Source: CAVVPY01 sp963750295
GTDB lineage: Bacteria > Actinomycetota > Actinomycetes > Mycobacteriales > Jatrophihabitantaceae
NCBI GenBank assembly: GCA_963750295.1
Contig: CAVVPY010000001.1
Location: 1,550,001 to 1,614,000, forward strand
Direction of reading: 5' to 3'
Length of the DNA: 64,000 nt
This document shows, piece by piece, positions 1 through 8,267 of this stretch. The notes beneath the pieces were generated by a model, which was not told the origin of the DNA, did not search any database, and saw only the letters and a program-made list of their open reading frames with translations. Numbering within the stretch: position 1 is the stretch's first letter; each line of letters starts with the position of its first letter. Position numbers and translations under genes: made by a program.

Positions 1-465
1 AGTCTCATCGCCGTGCCGGGCGGGCTGATCGCCGAGAACAACTACGGCTACACCGGGCCCATCCAGTTGAAAAGCACGCGCGGCCCGGACACGGTGCCCG
101 GCGTGGTGAAGGTCGCTGTCGACTACGTCCATGGCGGCTGCCACATCGCCTGGTCGAACACGACCGCGCGGCTCTCCACGGTGGTCAGCAAGGTCAGCCT
201 CGCCAACGGCCTGCTCTACGGCTACACCCACCCGGCTGCGGACGAACTGCCCTACGCCACCGCCCTACACCCGCCGGCAGCGCTGGCCCTGGACGCGTGG
301 TTCCTCACTGCGTTCGACGAGCGCACCGGACGCCAGGTCTGGTCAAAGCTAGCCGGCAGCGGGCTGGGCTACAACAACAACTACGCACCGGTGAGCATCG
401 GACCGGACGGCACTGCCTACATCGGCACGCTGGGCGGCCTCGTCCGGATTGCCGACAGCACCTGA
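1..465 (+). CDS. C-terminal end of a PQQ-like beta-propeller protein (partial)
   Basis: The reading frame is open at the left edge, so only the last ~154 residues are present. Segments such as LDAWFLTAFDERTGRQVWSK and SIGPDGTAYIGTLGGLVRI have the look of a PQQ-like or WD-type propeller blade: a short strand, a D-x-x-T-G-x-x-x-W turn, then a second strand. No active-site residues can be named. Its function is unknown, and its orientation is opposite to the operon that follows, so it is probably not part of the polyketide cluster. Confidence is limited by the missing N-terminus. Confidence 0.55.
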   Translation, partial: SLIAVPGGLIAENNYGYTGPIQLKSTRGPDTVPGVVKVAVDYVHGGCHIAWSNTTARLSTVVSKVSLANGLLYGYTHPAADELPYATALHPPAALALDAWFLTAFDERTGRQVWSKLAGSGLGYNNNYAPVSIGPDGTAYIGTLGGLVRIADST

Positions 466-1151
466 CCGTGCTGCGTCACGCGTGCGAGGAGTTGCGCGGT
501 GTCGGCTACGAGGTGACGGAGCGGTCGTTCGGGCGGTTTACGCGCAGCGTGGCTCATGCCGATGACGATGCGCGTTCCTGTGCACTGCGCAACGCCGCTC
601 TGAGCCCGTCCAACCGAGAGCCGCCCGCCGTTTCGTCCAGCACGGCGCGTCTTGCCCAAGCCTCCCGCGCCGATCAGGTTGACCAGTCGATGCGCGCACA
701 GCAGGCGTGACACCTTGTCGAGGTCATTCGCGCGGCCGACCAGTGTTGTGTGGGCGGGCTGCACGTTCGTGCGCCGCACCGGGCTGGCACGCGGTGCCTC
801 ACGCGGTCCGGCCACGCGCCAGAGCCGGACCGGTTCCAGGACGTCGCGCAACTCGTACAGTCCGAAGTCCTCGGCGTGACCCGGCGATCCGACAGCGGCC
901 AACGTGTCGCCGCTGACGAACACCTGACCCGCACCGGCCGCCGACGCCACCCGCGCCGCGATGTGCACCGGAACGGCCAGATAGTCCCCTTGCAGCGGGC
1001 GAGCCGGCCCGGTGTGCAGACCCGCGCGGATGGTGATTGGAGGCGCGCCGTCGATCGTCTGCACCCCGCACTGTGCCTGCACCGCTGCTCGAACAGCCGA
1101 AGCCGCAGTTCCGAATGCGGCGAACGTGCTGTCCCCCTCGGTGTCGACCAC
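417..1151 (-). pseudogene. Decayed class III nucleotide-cyclase / AAA-ATPase regulator
   Basis: The recognisable part lies at about 1151-656. The start resembles the end of a class III cyclase domain (VDTEGDSTFAAFGTA, AGLHTGPA, AARVASAAGAGQVFVSG), followed by the linker and P-loop start of an ATPase (RLVNLIGAGGLGKTR). Just upstream in frame is a TGA stop, and short matches continue in the other two frames to about 1245, so the N-terminal half of the cyclase is lost or frameshifted. After the P-loop lysine the similarity ends abruptly and the frame runs on to 417 with unrelated residues. It is read as a truncated relative of large SARP/LuxR-like cyclase-ATPase regulators such as the intact protein at 35684-39256. 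Confidence 0.6.
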
Positions 1152-1255
1152 GAACCCGCCTGCGTCTTGCCGCCGTCACCGAGCCATTCTCTCGGAGTCC
1201 GAGCGAACCGGCCTTTCCGTCCCCGGAGCTCTGTAAGCACAGCACCGTCGGGCGA

Positions 1256-1726
1256 TCAGCCGACTTCGGCGAGTCGCTGTCGGTTGGTCGCGCGGCGGAC
1301 GGCGCCGGCTGGTCGGCGGGTACCTGGTTTGTAGACCGAGAGGACCACGGACAGCAGTGCCTTCGCGAGCGCGGTCGTGGCGATCAGACCGACCGTCCAC
1401 ACCTGCACGGTGCCGAGGATCCGGCAGGCCAGATAGAGCCCGACGACGCTCGCCGTCGTCAGCAGGTTCAGCGCGAACTTCTTGACCACCCAGCCCGTTC
1501 TGAGCAGCTGCCACGGTGAGGCAAGCGCGCACAGGACGCCCGCCACGAACGCCGCGCACACGGCGACCGCCAGCACGCCGAGCAACCGAACGACCATGGG
1601 CGCTTGGTCCACCGGAATCGTCAGGCCGGCGGACGTGATCACTGCGAGCAACGCGACCTCGAGCCCGATGCCGGCGGTCGAGGTGGCCACATGCACGGCG
1701 AGCAGGGCGCGGCGCAGGCCGGTCAC
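1256..1726 (-). CDS. Small integral membrane protein, DUF2269-like
   Basis: The 156-residue protein has four hydrophobic stretches (roughly residues 8-31, 44-66, 80-103, 110-130) and a basic C-terminal tail, so it should be a four-helix inner-membrane protein. The pattern resembles small DUF2269-type membrane proteins; that family call is tentative. It is the last gene of the minus-strand polyketide operon, starting 4 bp after the upstream NAD-binding gene ends. A role in export or membrane anchoring is possible but nothing in the sequence proves it. Confidence 0.6.
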   Translation of the reverse strand: MTGLRRALLAVHVATSTAGIGLEVALLAVITSAGLTIPVDQAPMVVRLLGVLAVAVCAAFVAGVLCALASPWQLLRTGWVVKKFALNLLTTASVVGLYLACRILGTVQVWTVGLIATTALAKALLSVVLSVYKPGTRRPAGAVRRATNRQRLAEVG

Positions 1727-1730
1727 GACG

Positions 1731-2357
1731 TCACGATGCGCCGGCCAGGGTGACCGCCGACCGCGTCAGCTGCGGCGTCACCGCGTCGTCGAGTACGAAC
1801 CGGGCGACGTCGTCGACGCAGACCGCGGCATGGTTGACCTCACATCCCGCCTTCGAGATCGCGACCCCACGAACACCGCCGTCGCGCACGTTGGTGCACC
1901 GCACGAGCGTCCAGTCGTCACCGCGCCCGGTGAGCTCGTCCTCCATCCGCTCCATGTCGTTGAGAATGTTGCGCAGCCGCTTCTGGACTAGGAAGCGGAG
2001 CGCGAGCCGGCGCACGATCGAGATGTTGCGACTGATCTCCACCCCGGCGCTGGACAGCGCGACGATGCGAACCCCTGGAGGGACGGCATCGAGCAGGTTG
2101 GCCATGCCGTCGGACCGGACCACGGTGGAACCCGTCCCCCGCGATCCCACCGCGAACACCACGGCGTTCACATCCGCGGGGATCTTCCAGGTGCGCTTCT
2201 CGTCGAGGACGTCGCCGACGACGACCTGCAAGCCGGGCGCCGCGGCCAGTCGGTGCGGGTCGCGAACGATTGCGGTCACCCGGTCACCGCGCCGGAGCGC
2301 GAGATCCAACACACGACGGCCGATGCGACCGGTCGCTCCCACTATGACGATGTGCAT
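1731..2357 (-). CDS. NAD(P)-binding atypical SDR (NmrA/SDR_a5-like)
   Basis: The 208-residue protein begins with a Rossmann fingerprint, VGATGRIGRRV, typical of atypical short-chain dehydrogenases. An acidic/TxG segment (VVGDVLDE), the VVFAVGSRG strand and SSAGVE follow. It lacks an obvious YxxxK catalytic pair, as in many NmrA-like members, so it may bind cofactor as a redox enzyme or act as a sensor. It lies 31 bp downstream of the DUF1772 gene and 4 bp before the membrane protein in the polyketide operon, suggesting a tailoring role. The substrate is unknown. Confidence 0.75.
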   Translation of the reverse strand: MHIVIVGATGRIGRRVLDLALRRGDRVTAIVRDPHRLAAAPGLQVVVGDVLDEKRTWKIPADVNAVVFAVGSRGTGSTVVRSDGMANLLDAVPPGVRIVALSSAGVEISRNISIVRRLALRFLVQKRLRNILNDMERMEDELTGRGDDWTLVRCTNVRDGGVRGVAISKAGCEVNHAAVCVDDVARFVLDDAVTPQLTRSAVTLAGAS

Positions 2358-2388
2358 GACTGCTCCTCCAGGTTCGGTTCGAGATCGG

Positions 2389-2859
2389 TCAGAGAGCCGG
2401 AGTCAGCGTGGCTGCGATCACCGCGCCGACCGCTGCGATTGCAGCCCATGTACGGACCTCATGGGCAACGTGCCAGTGCACCCGCTTGCGGTCCCACCCC
2501 TCGGCGGTGCGCCGCGGGCTCCAGCGCTCGATCTGTCGCCAGATGGGCCGGTTGAAGCCTTCGGAGGTGATGCCGACGACCACCATGCTCACCGAGGCGA
2601 GCACGAACAACACCGTCGCGAGCGGCGTCGAAGCGATCGCTGCGGCCCAGAGGCCGACCCCCGCCGCGATGACGCCGTTCCACACCGCGATGGGGTGGAA
2701 CATGTGCATGTCGATCAATTGGCACGTCGTGACGTAGCGGTTGTAGGGCAGCGAGTCGAGCATCGGGATGATTGACGTCTTCATGATCCACAGCGTCCCG
2801 AGCTGCACGCCGGCAGCGGCGAGCAGGTAGACGGCGAGCACGGTCTGGGCGGTATTCAT
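2389..2859 (-). CDS. DUF1772 membrane protein (anthrone-oxygenase-like)
   Basis: The 156-residue protein has four membrane segments (about residues 5-25, 55-75, 80-100, 135-155) and the pattern of DUF1772 proteins, including conserved polar residues in LWIMKTSIIPML and the HPIAVWNGV segment. Some DUF1772 proteins, such as fungal anthrone oxidases, oxidise aromatic polyketide intermediates. By that analogy this gene, directly downstream of the antibiotic-biosynthesis monooxygenase, may take part in quinone formation. A homologous role in bacteria is inference. The start is an ATG with GGAG-like bases a few nucleotides upstream. Confidence 0.65.
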   Translation of the reverse strand: MNTAQTVLAVYLLAAAGVQLGTLWIMKTSIIPMLDSLPYNRYVTTCQLIDMHMFHPIAVWNGVIAAGVGLWAAAIASTPLATVLFVLASVSMVVVGITSEGFNRPIWRQIERWSPRRTAEGWDRKRVHWHVAHEVRTWAAIAAVGAVIAATLTPAL

Positions 2860-2890
2860 GGTGTCCTCCGGAAGCGGATGGTTTCGGTGG

Positions 2891-3229
2891 TCAGGCGGGC
2901 GTCAGCGCGACGTCGCCGCCGCGCGTCTCGGCGTGCACCTCGAAGCGCATGGACGTGGCCTCGGCCATGCACTCGCGCATCGGGCGCACAAGGGTGCGGT
3001 GCGACGGGTCGCTCTCCCACGCCTCGAAGTGGGCGAGCGAGGTCCACTCGCTGGTGATGAGCCACTGCTCCGGGTCCTGCGCCGACCGACAGACCTGATC
3101 GACCACATGCCCGTCGACGCCGTTGGCGACGACGTAGCGGATCTGCTGGTAGGCAGCCAGGAACTCGTCAGTACGTGCTGCCGGGACACGGATCAGGAAG
3201 ACGATGCGGGCGCTCGCACGGTCGTTCAT
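2891..3229 (-). CDS. Antibiotic-biosynthesis monooxygenase (ABM) domain protein
   Basis: The 112-residue protein is a single ferredoxin-like ABM domain: IVFLIRVPAARTDEFLAAYQQI, then the EQWLITSEWTSLAHFEAWE core and a closing strand. Members such as ActVA-Orf6 and TcmH are cofactor-free oxygenases that turn anthrones into quinones; WhiE-like clusters carry relatives. The ATG at 3229 overlaps the KS-beta stop by four bases (ATGA), which fixes the start and indicates translational coupling. Together with the DUF1772 gene after it, it suggests an oxidised quinone chromophore. A longer in-frame opening upstream is only a shadow of KS-beta. Confidence 0.85.
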   Translation of the reverse strand: MNDRASARIVFLIRVPAARTDEFLAAYQQIRYVVANGVDGHVVDQVCRSAQDPEQWLITSEWTSLAHFEAWESDPSHRTLVRPMRECMAEATSMRFEVHAETRGGDVALTPA

Positions 3230-4476
3230 CGGTGGGCTCCTGCCGGGTCGGCTTCGCGCGGGGCGGTCAGCACGAGCGCGGAGTTGAACCCGTCGAACCC
3301 GCGGGCCCCGACCAGTGCGGTCGTGACGGGCGCGTCGACGGTGGCCGGGACGAAGGCGAGATCGCAATCCGGCGCCGGGTCGGCCGGGACGTAGGACCCG
3401 AGCATCGCGCCGCGATCGATGCTGAGCACGGCCTCCGCGGCGTCCAGCGCGCTGCCGCCCTGGTACAGCCTGCCGATCAGCGGCTTGTGCGTGCTCACGG
3501 GCACGTCGCGTCCTCTGAAGACCGAGTGCAGCGCAGCGGCCTCTGCCTGGTCGGCGTCGGGGACTCCGGCCGCATCGGGCACCACGACGTCGACGTCGTC
3601 GGGGGTGACGCCGGCACGTTCGAGCGCCTGCTCCATGGCGCGGGCATAGTGGTTCGGCCAGGGGGCGCCTCGGGTGCCGGTGTGCGTCCCGTCGTGGGTC
3701 GCCGCGGCGCCCGCGAGCTCGGCGTAGATGTGCGCGCCGCGCGCGATCGCGTGGTCGCGGTCCTCGACCACGAAGACCGCGCCCCCCTCGCCCGGCACCC
3801 ACCCGGTGGCGTTGCGATCGAAGGGCCGGTAGACGTCGGTGGCGCCGCGACTCGTCGCCAGCCGGCCGTGCGCGAGCTGGCAGGTCAGGGCGTAGGGCGA
3901 CAGCGGGGCCTCGACGGCGCCCGCAAGCACGATCGGCGTTCCCCGGCGGACCGTCCGGGCGGCATGGGCCAGGCTGTCGAGCCCGCCGGCCGCCTCGGAC
4001 ACCACGACGGAACTCGGCCCCTTGGCCTGGTATGCGATCGAGACCTGCCCGACCGTGGCCGCGTAGAACCAGGCGATCGATTGGTAGGCGCCGACGGTGC
4101 GTGCCGGGTCGGCCCAGAGTCGTTGCAGTTCGACCTGACCGAACTCGTTGCCTGCACTGGAGCTGGCCATGACGACGGCAACGTCCGTCGGCGGGTGCTC
4201 GGACAGGTCCAGTTCGGCGTCACGCAGCGCCTGCCCGGTTGCCGACAGCCCGAGCCACGTCCAGCGGTCGGTCTGCACCGCGATCCGGCTTTCCACGTGC
4301 GACCGGACGTCCTCGCGGACTTCGCCGGCGACCTGGAGCGGATACTGGTCGGCGTCGAACCGGGTGATCCGGTCGATGCAGGATCGGCCCGCGGACACGG
4401 TGTCCCAGTGCTCGGCCGCGCCCGCACCGCTCGGGGCCAGGATCCCCACGCCGGTGATGACGGCTCCGGCGCTCAT
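3226..4476 (-). CDS. Type II PKS ketosynthase beta / chain length factor
   Basis: The 416-residue thiolase-fold protein pairs with KS-alpha and sets polyketide chain length. It starts at ATG 4476 (MSAGAVITGVG), overlapping the KS-alpha stop by ATGA; the frame is open further upstream but only as antisense to structure. It lacks the catalytic cysteine: the position matching KS-alpha Cys172 is Ala162 in VVVSEAAGGLD. Many antibiotic chain length factors have glutamine here (SDQAGGLD), so Ala is noteworthy. EGGAVFVVEDRDHAIARGA and the C-terminal GFNSALVL are conserved as in the family. Chain length cannot be told from sequence by eye. Confidence 0.93.
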   Translation of the reverse strand: MSAGAVITGVGILAPSGAGAAEHWDTVSAGRSCIDRITRFDADQYPLQVAGEVREDVRSHVESRIAVQTDRWTWLGLSATGQALRDAELDLSEHPPTDVAVVMASSSAGNEFGQVELQRLWADPARTVGAYQSIAWFYAATVGQVSIAYQAKGPSSVVVSEAAGGLDSLAHAARTVRRGTPIVLAGAVEAPLSPYALTCQLAHGRLATSRGATDVYRPFDRNATGWVPGEGGAVFVVEDRDHAIARGAHIYAELAGAAATHDGTHTGTRGAPWPNHYARAMEQALERAGVTPDDVDVVVPDAAGVPDADQAEAAALHSVFRGRDVPVSTHKPLIGRLYQGGSALDAAEAVLSIDRGAMLGSYVPADPAPDCDLAFVPATVDAPVTTALVGARGFDGFNSALVLTAPREADPAGAHR

Positions 4477-5747
4477 CGCGAGCCTCCCAGCGCGGTGAAG
4501 ATCATCGCGGACTGGAAGCCACCGAAGCCGCTGCCGACGGACAGCGCTGCCCGTACCGACCACTCGCGTGCAGTGACCGGGACGTAGTCGAGGTCGCACT
4601 CGGGATCGGCCACGGCGAGATTCGCCGTGGGCGGCACCACGCCGTACTCGACGGCGAGAGCGCAGGCGGCCATCTCGATGGAGCCGATCGCGCCCAGCGA
4701 GTGCCCGATCATCGACTTGATCGAACTCATCGGCGTCCGGTAGGCGTGTTCGCCCAGCGAGCGCTTGACCGCCGCCGTCTCGTGCCGATCGTTCTGCTTG
4801 GTTCCTGATCCGTGCGCGCTGATGTAGGAGATCTCGTCGGGATTGAGCCGCGCCTGGTGCAGCGCCTCGTCGATCGCCAGCGACATCTCCACGCCATCCG
4901 GACGAAGCCCCGTCATGTGGTAGGCGTTGCCACGACCGGCGTAACCGGCCACCTCGCAGTAGATGTGCGCGCCGCGTGCCCTCGCGTGCTCGTACTCCTC
5001 GAGAACCAGGACGGCGGCCCCCTCGCCCATCACGAAGCCGGACCGCCTCCGGTCGAACGGCTTCGAGGCGTGCTCGGGGTCGTCGTTGTCGGGCGTGGTC
5101 GCCCGGATCGCGTCGAACGAGGCGGCCGAGATCGGCGAGATCGGCGAATCGGACGCGCCGGCGATCACCACGTCCGCCTCACCGTCCTGCACGAGGTGAT
5201 GGGCGTAGCCGATCGCGTCGATGCCAGACGTGCATCCGTTCGAGACGACCTGAACCGGGCCGTGGGCGCCGAACCTGACCGCGACGTCGGCGGCCAGACT
5301 CGACGGCACGAGCGCCTGGTACAGGAAGCGCCCGGCGTAGTCGGCGTCCACCAGCCAGTCCCGGCCGCGGTCGCTGACGACGACGAACTCGTCCTCGAGG
5401 CGCGTGGTGCCGCCGACGGCCGTGCCCAGGACGACCCCGGTGGACAGCGCGGTCGCCCCGTCGAACTCGAGCCCACTGTCCTCGACCGCTTCGAGCGCAC
5501 CGGCCAGCGCGAACTGGATGTAGCGGTCCGAGCGGGCGACCTCGCGCGGTGACAAGCCGGCCTCGGCCGGGTCGAAGTCGCACTCGGCACCGACCTGCGA
5601 GCGGAACGGCGCCGGGTCGAACAGCGAGATCCGCCTGGTTGCGGTACGTCCCTCGGTGATCGTCGACCAGAAGGCCTTGCGATTCACCCCGCCCGGCGCG
5701 ACGACGCCGACGCCGGTGACGACCGTGCGCCGGTTGTCGACCGTCAC
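4473..5747 (-). CDS. Type II PKS ketosynthase alpha
   Basis: This 424-residue ketosynthase performs decarboxylative condensation of malonyl units on the ACP as a heterodimer with KS-beta. The catalytic triad is intact: Cys172 in VSNGCTSGIDA, His312 in ISAHGSGTKQND and His349 in SSIKSMIGHS, with Lys344 also conserved. Length and motifs match actinobacterial KS-alpha rather than FabF, and the immediate KS-beta and ACP neighbours confirm a type II PKS. It begins at ATG 5747, overlapping the cupin stop by ATGA, and ends overlapping KS-beta, so the three are translationally coupled. Confidence 0.96.
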   Translation of the reverse strand: MTVDNRRTVVTGVGVVAPGGVNRKAFWSTITEGRTATRRISLFDPAPFRSQVGAECDFDPAEAGLSPREVARSDRYIQFALAGALEAVEDSGLEFDGATALSTGVVLGTAVGGTTRLEDEFVVVSDRGRDWLVDADYAGRFLYQALVPSSLAADVAVRFGAHGPVQVVSNGCTSGIDAIGYAHHLVQDGEADVVIAGASDSPISPISAASFDAIRATTPDNDDPEHASKPFDRRRSGFVMGEGAAVLVLEEYEHARARGAHIYCEVAGYAGRGNAYHMTGLRPDGVEMSLAIDEALHQARLNPDEISYISAHGSGTKQNDRHETAAVKRSLGEHAYRTPMSSIKSMIGHSLGAIGSIEMAACALAVEYGVVPPTANLAVADPECDLDYVPVTAREWSVRAALSVGSGFGGFQSAMIFTALGGSR

Positions 5748-6166
5748 GGCGTCACCGCCTGGGCCATGAGCGCCGCGGCCTCCTCCTTGGTCTCGGTGTC
5801 GACGTGACCCAGGTCGGGGCGGGGTGCGAGCGGGCCGCAGTGGAACACGGCGCGCGCAGTCGTTGCGTGCGGGTTGCGCAGCCGGTGCCGGACGAATTTC
5901 GGCACCATCACGGCCTCGTCGACCTCGAGTCGGCGCGACTCGCCGTCGAGGTCGATATCGAGGGTGCCCTCGATGACGCAGAGGAACTCCTCCGAGTACG
6001 GGTGGTAGTGCTCGGCCACCGCCTCGCCGGGCTCGACGATGACGATGCCCATGAACCCGGACGTGCTGGCGACAGTTGCCGGGCCGAGCAGGACGCGGAC
6101 GTCTCCGCCGCGGCGCGTGTTGTGCGGCGCGGACGAGAGCCCGACGGTCGGGACGGTGGTCGACAT
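5744..6166 (-). CDS. Cupin protein of the polyketide operon (WhiE-II/CurC-like)
   Basis: The 140-residue single cupin has motif 1 with metal-ligand histidines and glutamate, GEAVAEHYHPYSEEFLCVIEG, and motif 2 near VPKFVRHRLRNP. Cupins of this kind sit immediately before KS-alpha in WhiE- and Cur-type spore-pigment clusters, where they are thought to help cyclise or oxidise the polyketide. The gene order (aromatase, cupin, KS-alpha, KS-beta) matches that layout. The start ATG lies 15 bp after the aromatase stop. The precise reaction is not established. Confidence 0.85.
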   Translation of the reverse strand: MSTTVPTVGLSSAPHNTRRGGDVRVLLGPATVASTSGFMGIVIVEPGEAVAEHYHPYSEEFLCVIEGTLDIDLDGESRRLEVDEAVMVPKFVRHRLRNPHATTARAVFHCGPLAPRPDLGHVDTETKEEAAALMAQAVTP

Positions 6167-6181
6167 GATGGTGTGCCTCTC

Positions 6182-6643
6182 TCAGACCAGGGCGCGGCGA
6201 GCCGCGGCTTCAATGCGATCGCGGATCGCCGACATCTGGATCGGCGAGTTGTGGTTGATCCGCCGGGCCATCGCGTCGTCGTCGACGGGAGCGGCCGGCT
6301 TCATGGCGAAGTCCTGCACCCAGGTCATCCGGGTGCCACCCTCGACCTCCTCGTAGGTCCACACGATGTCCATGAACTCGAACGGGCCGGTCTCGATCCG
6401 GTTCGCCGTTACCGTGCCGGCAGCGCGGTCGAGGTGGCGGATGCTCACCCAGCTCCATGACACGCCGTTCTCGTCCGGGTGCATCGTCAAGCGGAAGGTC
6501 ACGCTGTCGTCGGTCTCCTCGAGCACTTCGGCCGAGGAGTACTCGGTGAACAGCTCCGGCCAGTTCGGGACGTCGTTGGTCATCTCCCAGACCAGGGCCA
6601 GCGGGGCGGCGATCACGACCTCGGCCCGGGTGTGCGCGGCCAT
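6182..6643 (-). CDS. TcmN-type aromatase/cyclase (SRPBCC fold)
   Basis: The 153-residue mono-domain START/SRPBCC protein resembles the N-terminal half of TcmN and WhiE ORFVI: AEVVIAAPLALVWEMTNDVPNWPELFTEY followed by the FEFMDIVWTYEEVEGGTRMTWVQDF strands and a long C-terminal helix. Such enzymes bind the ACP-linked poly-beta-ketone and form the first aromatic ring or rings. Being mono-domain, it points to a polyketide without C9 ketoreduction (family knowledge). The start shares its A with the ACP stop (TGATG), so it is coupled to the ACP. Confidence 0.92.
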   Translation of the reverse strand: MAAHTRAEVVIAAPLALVWEMTNDVPNWPELFTEYSSAEVLEETDDSVTFRLTMHPDENGVSWSWVSIRHLDRAAGTVTANRIETGPFEFMDIVWTYEEVEGGTRMTWVQDFAMKPAAPVDDDAMARRINHNSPIQMSAIRDRIEAAARRALV

Positions 6644-6903
6644 CAGGCGGCCTGCCCCTCGGCCACGGCCACCGAGGCGAGCTCGGCGACGGTCCGTCCG
6701 ACGGAGTCGTCGGGGATCACCACGCCGTGCCGTGCCTCGAGTACGGCCTGCAGTTCCATCGCGGCGAGCGAGTCGAGTCCGAGTTCCTCGATGGTGCTCG
6801 ATCCGTCAGGGACGACGTCCTCGGGAGCGAGGCCGGCCTTCGCCACGAGGATCTGGTTGATCTCATCGATGAACGCGGCCAAGGCGGGGATCTCGATGCT
6901 CAT
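6643..6903 (-). CDS. Acyl carrier protein of the type II PKS
   Basis: The protein has 86 residues from ATG 6903 (MSIEIPALAAF). The phosphopantetheine attachment site is the serine of ELGLDSLAAMEL, on the usual helix 2. A longer in-frame ATG at 6927 exists, but 6903 gives the ATGA overlap with the accC stop seen throughout this operon. It carries the growing polyketide between KS-alpha/beta, the aromatase and the cyclases, and must be activated by a phosphopantetheinyl transferase such as that at 19030-19710. Confidence 0.95.
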   Translation of the reverse strand: MSIEIPALAAFIDEINQILVAKAGLAPEDVVPDGSSTIEELGLDSLAAMELQAVLEARHGVVIPDDSVGRTVAELASVAVAEGQAA

Positions 6904-8264
6904 GCTGCTTCCTCCTTTGGGTTGCACATCCGGTCGACGAGACCGGTGCTGTGGGTTGCCGTGCTGAACTGTGGATGCGCGAGAACGTCACGCAGGAACG
7001 GGATCGTGGTGCGGACGCCCGGACCGTCGACGGCGAACTCGGCCAGCGCGCGGTCCATCCGGTCGATGGCCTGGACCCGGTCCGGGGCCCAGGTCACCAC
7101 CTTCGCGATGAGCGAGTCGTAATGGGGACCGAGGACGTAGCCGGGGTAGGCATGCGTGTCCACGCGGATGAAGGGACCGCCCGGTACGTCGAAGCGCTCG
7201 AGCCGGCCGGGCGTGGGCAGGAAACCGCGCGCGGGATCCTCGCCGTTGACGCGGCATTCGACGGCGTGCCCGGCGAAGGTGACATCGGCCTGGCGGTAGG
7301 GCAACGGCCGTCCGGCAGCGGCGAGGATCTGCTCCCGGACGAGGTCGAAGCCGGTGATCATCTCGGTGACCGTGTGCTCGACCTGGATGCGGGTGTTGAT
7401 CTCCATGAAGTAGTAGCGGCCCTGGCCGTCGAGCAGGAACTCGAACGTCCCGACGCCGGTGTAACCGACGGCGAGGGCCGCCCGCAGCGCAGCCTCGTTG
7501 ATTTCGCGCGAGGTCTCGGGCGACAGGTCCGGAGCGGGCGCCTCCTCGACGAGCTTCTGGTGGCGTCGCTGGACCGAGCAGTCGCGCGTACCCAGCCAGA
7601 CGCCGTTCCCGTGCTCGTCGCACAGAACCTGCACCTCGATGTGCCGCGCGTCGGCCAGGTAGCGCTCGGCGTACACGCGCTCGTCGCCGAACACCGAGGC
7701 CGCCGTACTGCGGGCCCGAGTGAATGCCTCGGTCAGGTTCTCGCGACGCTCGACGACCGCCATCCCCTTGCCGCCGCCGCCGGCCACCGCCTTGATGATG
7801 ACGGGGAACCCGATCTCGTCGACGACCTCGTGCAATTGCGCCGCACCGGTCAGCGGCTCGACCACGCCGGGCAGAAGGGGAAGCCCCTCGGCCGACATGA
7901 TCTGCCGCGCGGCGGACTTGTCGCCGAGGCGTCCGATCAGGCCAGGCTCGGGGCCGATGAACGTCAGCCCGTACTCGGCGCACATCTCAGCGAAGTCAGG
8001 ATCCTCGGAGAGGAACCCATAGCCCGGATGGACGCCGTCTGCGCCGGTCTGCAACGCGGCCTCGACGACCGCGGCGTGATTCTGGTAGCTGCGACGGCTG
8101 GGGGCCGGCCCGATGTGCACGACGTGGTCGAAGTGCCGCGCCTGCCTCGGGTCGAGGTCGGGCGTGGACGCGACCCCGACGGTCTCGATGCCCATCTCGG
8201 CGCACGTCCGGGCCACCCGCAGCGCGATCTCGCCGCGGTTGGCGATGAGGATCCGCTCGAACAC
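6900..8264 (-). CDS. accC: Biotin carboxylase subunit of acetyl-CoA carboxylase
   Basis: The 454-residue ATP-grasp enzyme carboxylates the biotin on the carrier protein using bicarbonate and ATP. Visible are the N-terminal FERILIANRGEIALRV, the glycine-rich ATP loop GGGGKGM (residues 162-168), the RDCSVQRRHQKLVEEAPAP segment, and MEINTRIQVEHTVTE. Length is normal for a stand-alone AccC rather than the AccA3-type fusion with BCCP common in actinobacteria. It sits between BCCP (3 bp upstream) and the ACP (4-bp overlap), so it is dedicated to malonyl-CoA supply for the PKS. Confidence 0.95.
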   Translation of the reverse strand: MFERILIANRGEIALRVARTCAEMGIETVGVASTPDLDPRQARHFDHVVHIGPAPSRRSYQNHAAVVEAALQTGADGVHPGYGFLSEDPDFAEMCAEYGLTFIGPEPGLIGRLGDKSAARQIMSAEGLPLLPGVVEPLTGAAQLHEVVDEIGFPVIIKAVAGGGGKGMAVVERRENLTEAFTRARSTAASVFGDERVYAERYLADARHIEVQVLCDEHGNGVWLGTRDCSVQRRHQKLVEEAPAPDLSPETSREINEAALRAALAVGYTGVGTFEFLLDGQGRYYFMEINTRIQVEHTVTEMITGFDLVREQILAAAGRPLPYRQADVTFAGHAVECRVNGEDPARGFLPTPGRLERFDVPGGPFIRVDTHAYPGYVLGPHYDSLIAKVVTWAPDRVQAIDRMDRALAEFAVDGPGVRTTIPFLRDVLAHPQFSTATHSTGLVDRMCNPKEEAA

Positions 8265-8267
8265 GGC

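Noticed and set aside
2891..3802. Long reading frame extending the ABM gene upstream
   Set aside because: The extra residues are Arg/Gly-rich antisense-like translation of the KS-beta region; the ATGA overlap at 3229 gives the true start.
4473..5747. KS-alpha as a housekeeping FabF
   Set aside because: Immediate KS-beta, ACP and aromatase neighbours and type II PKS motifs favour KS-alpha.
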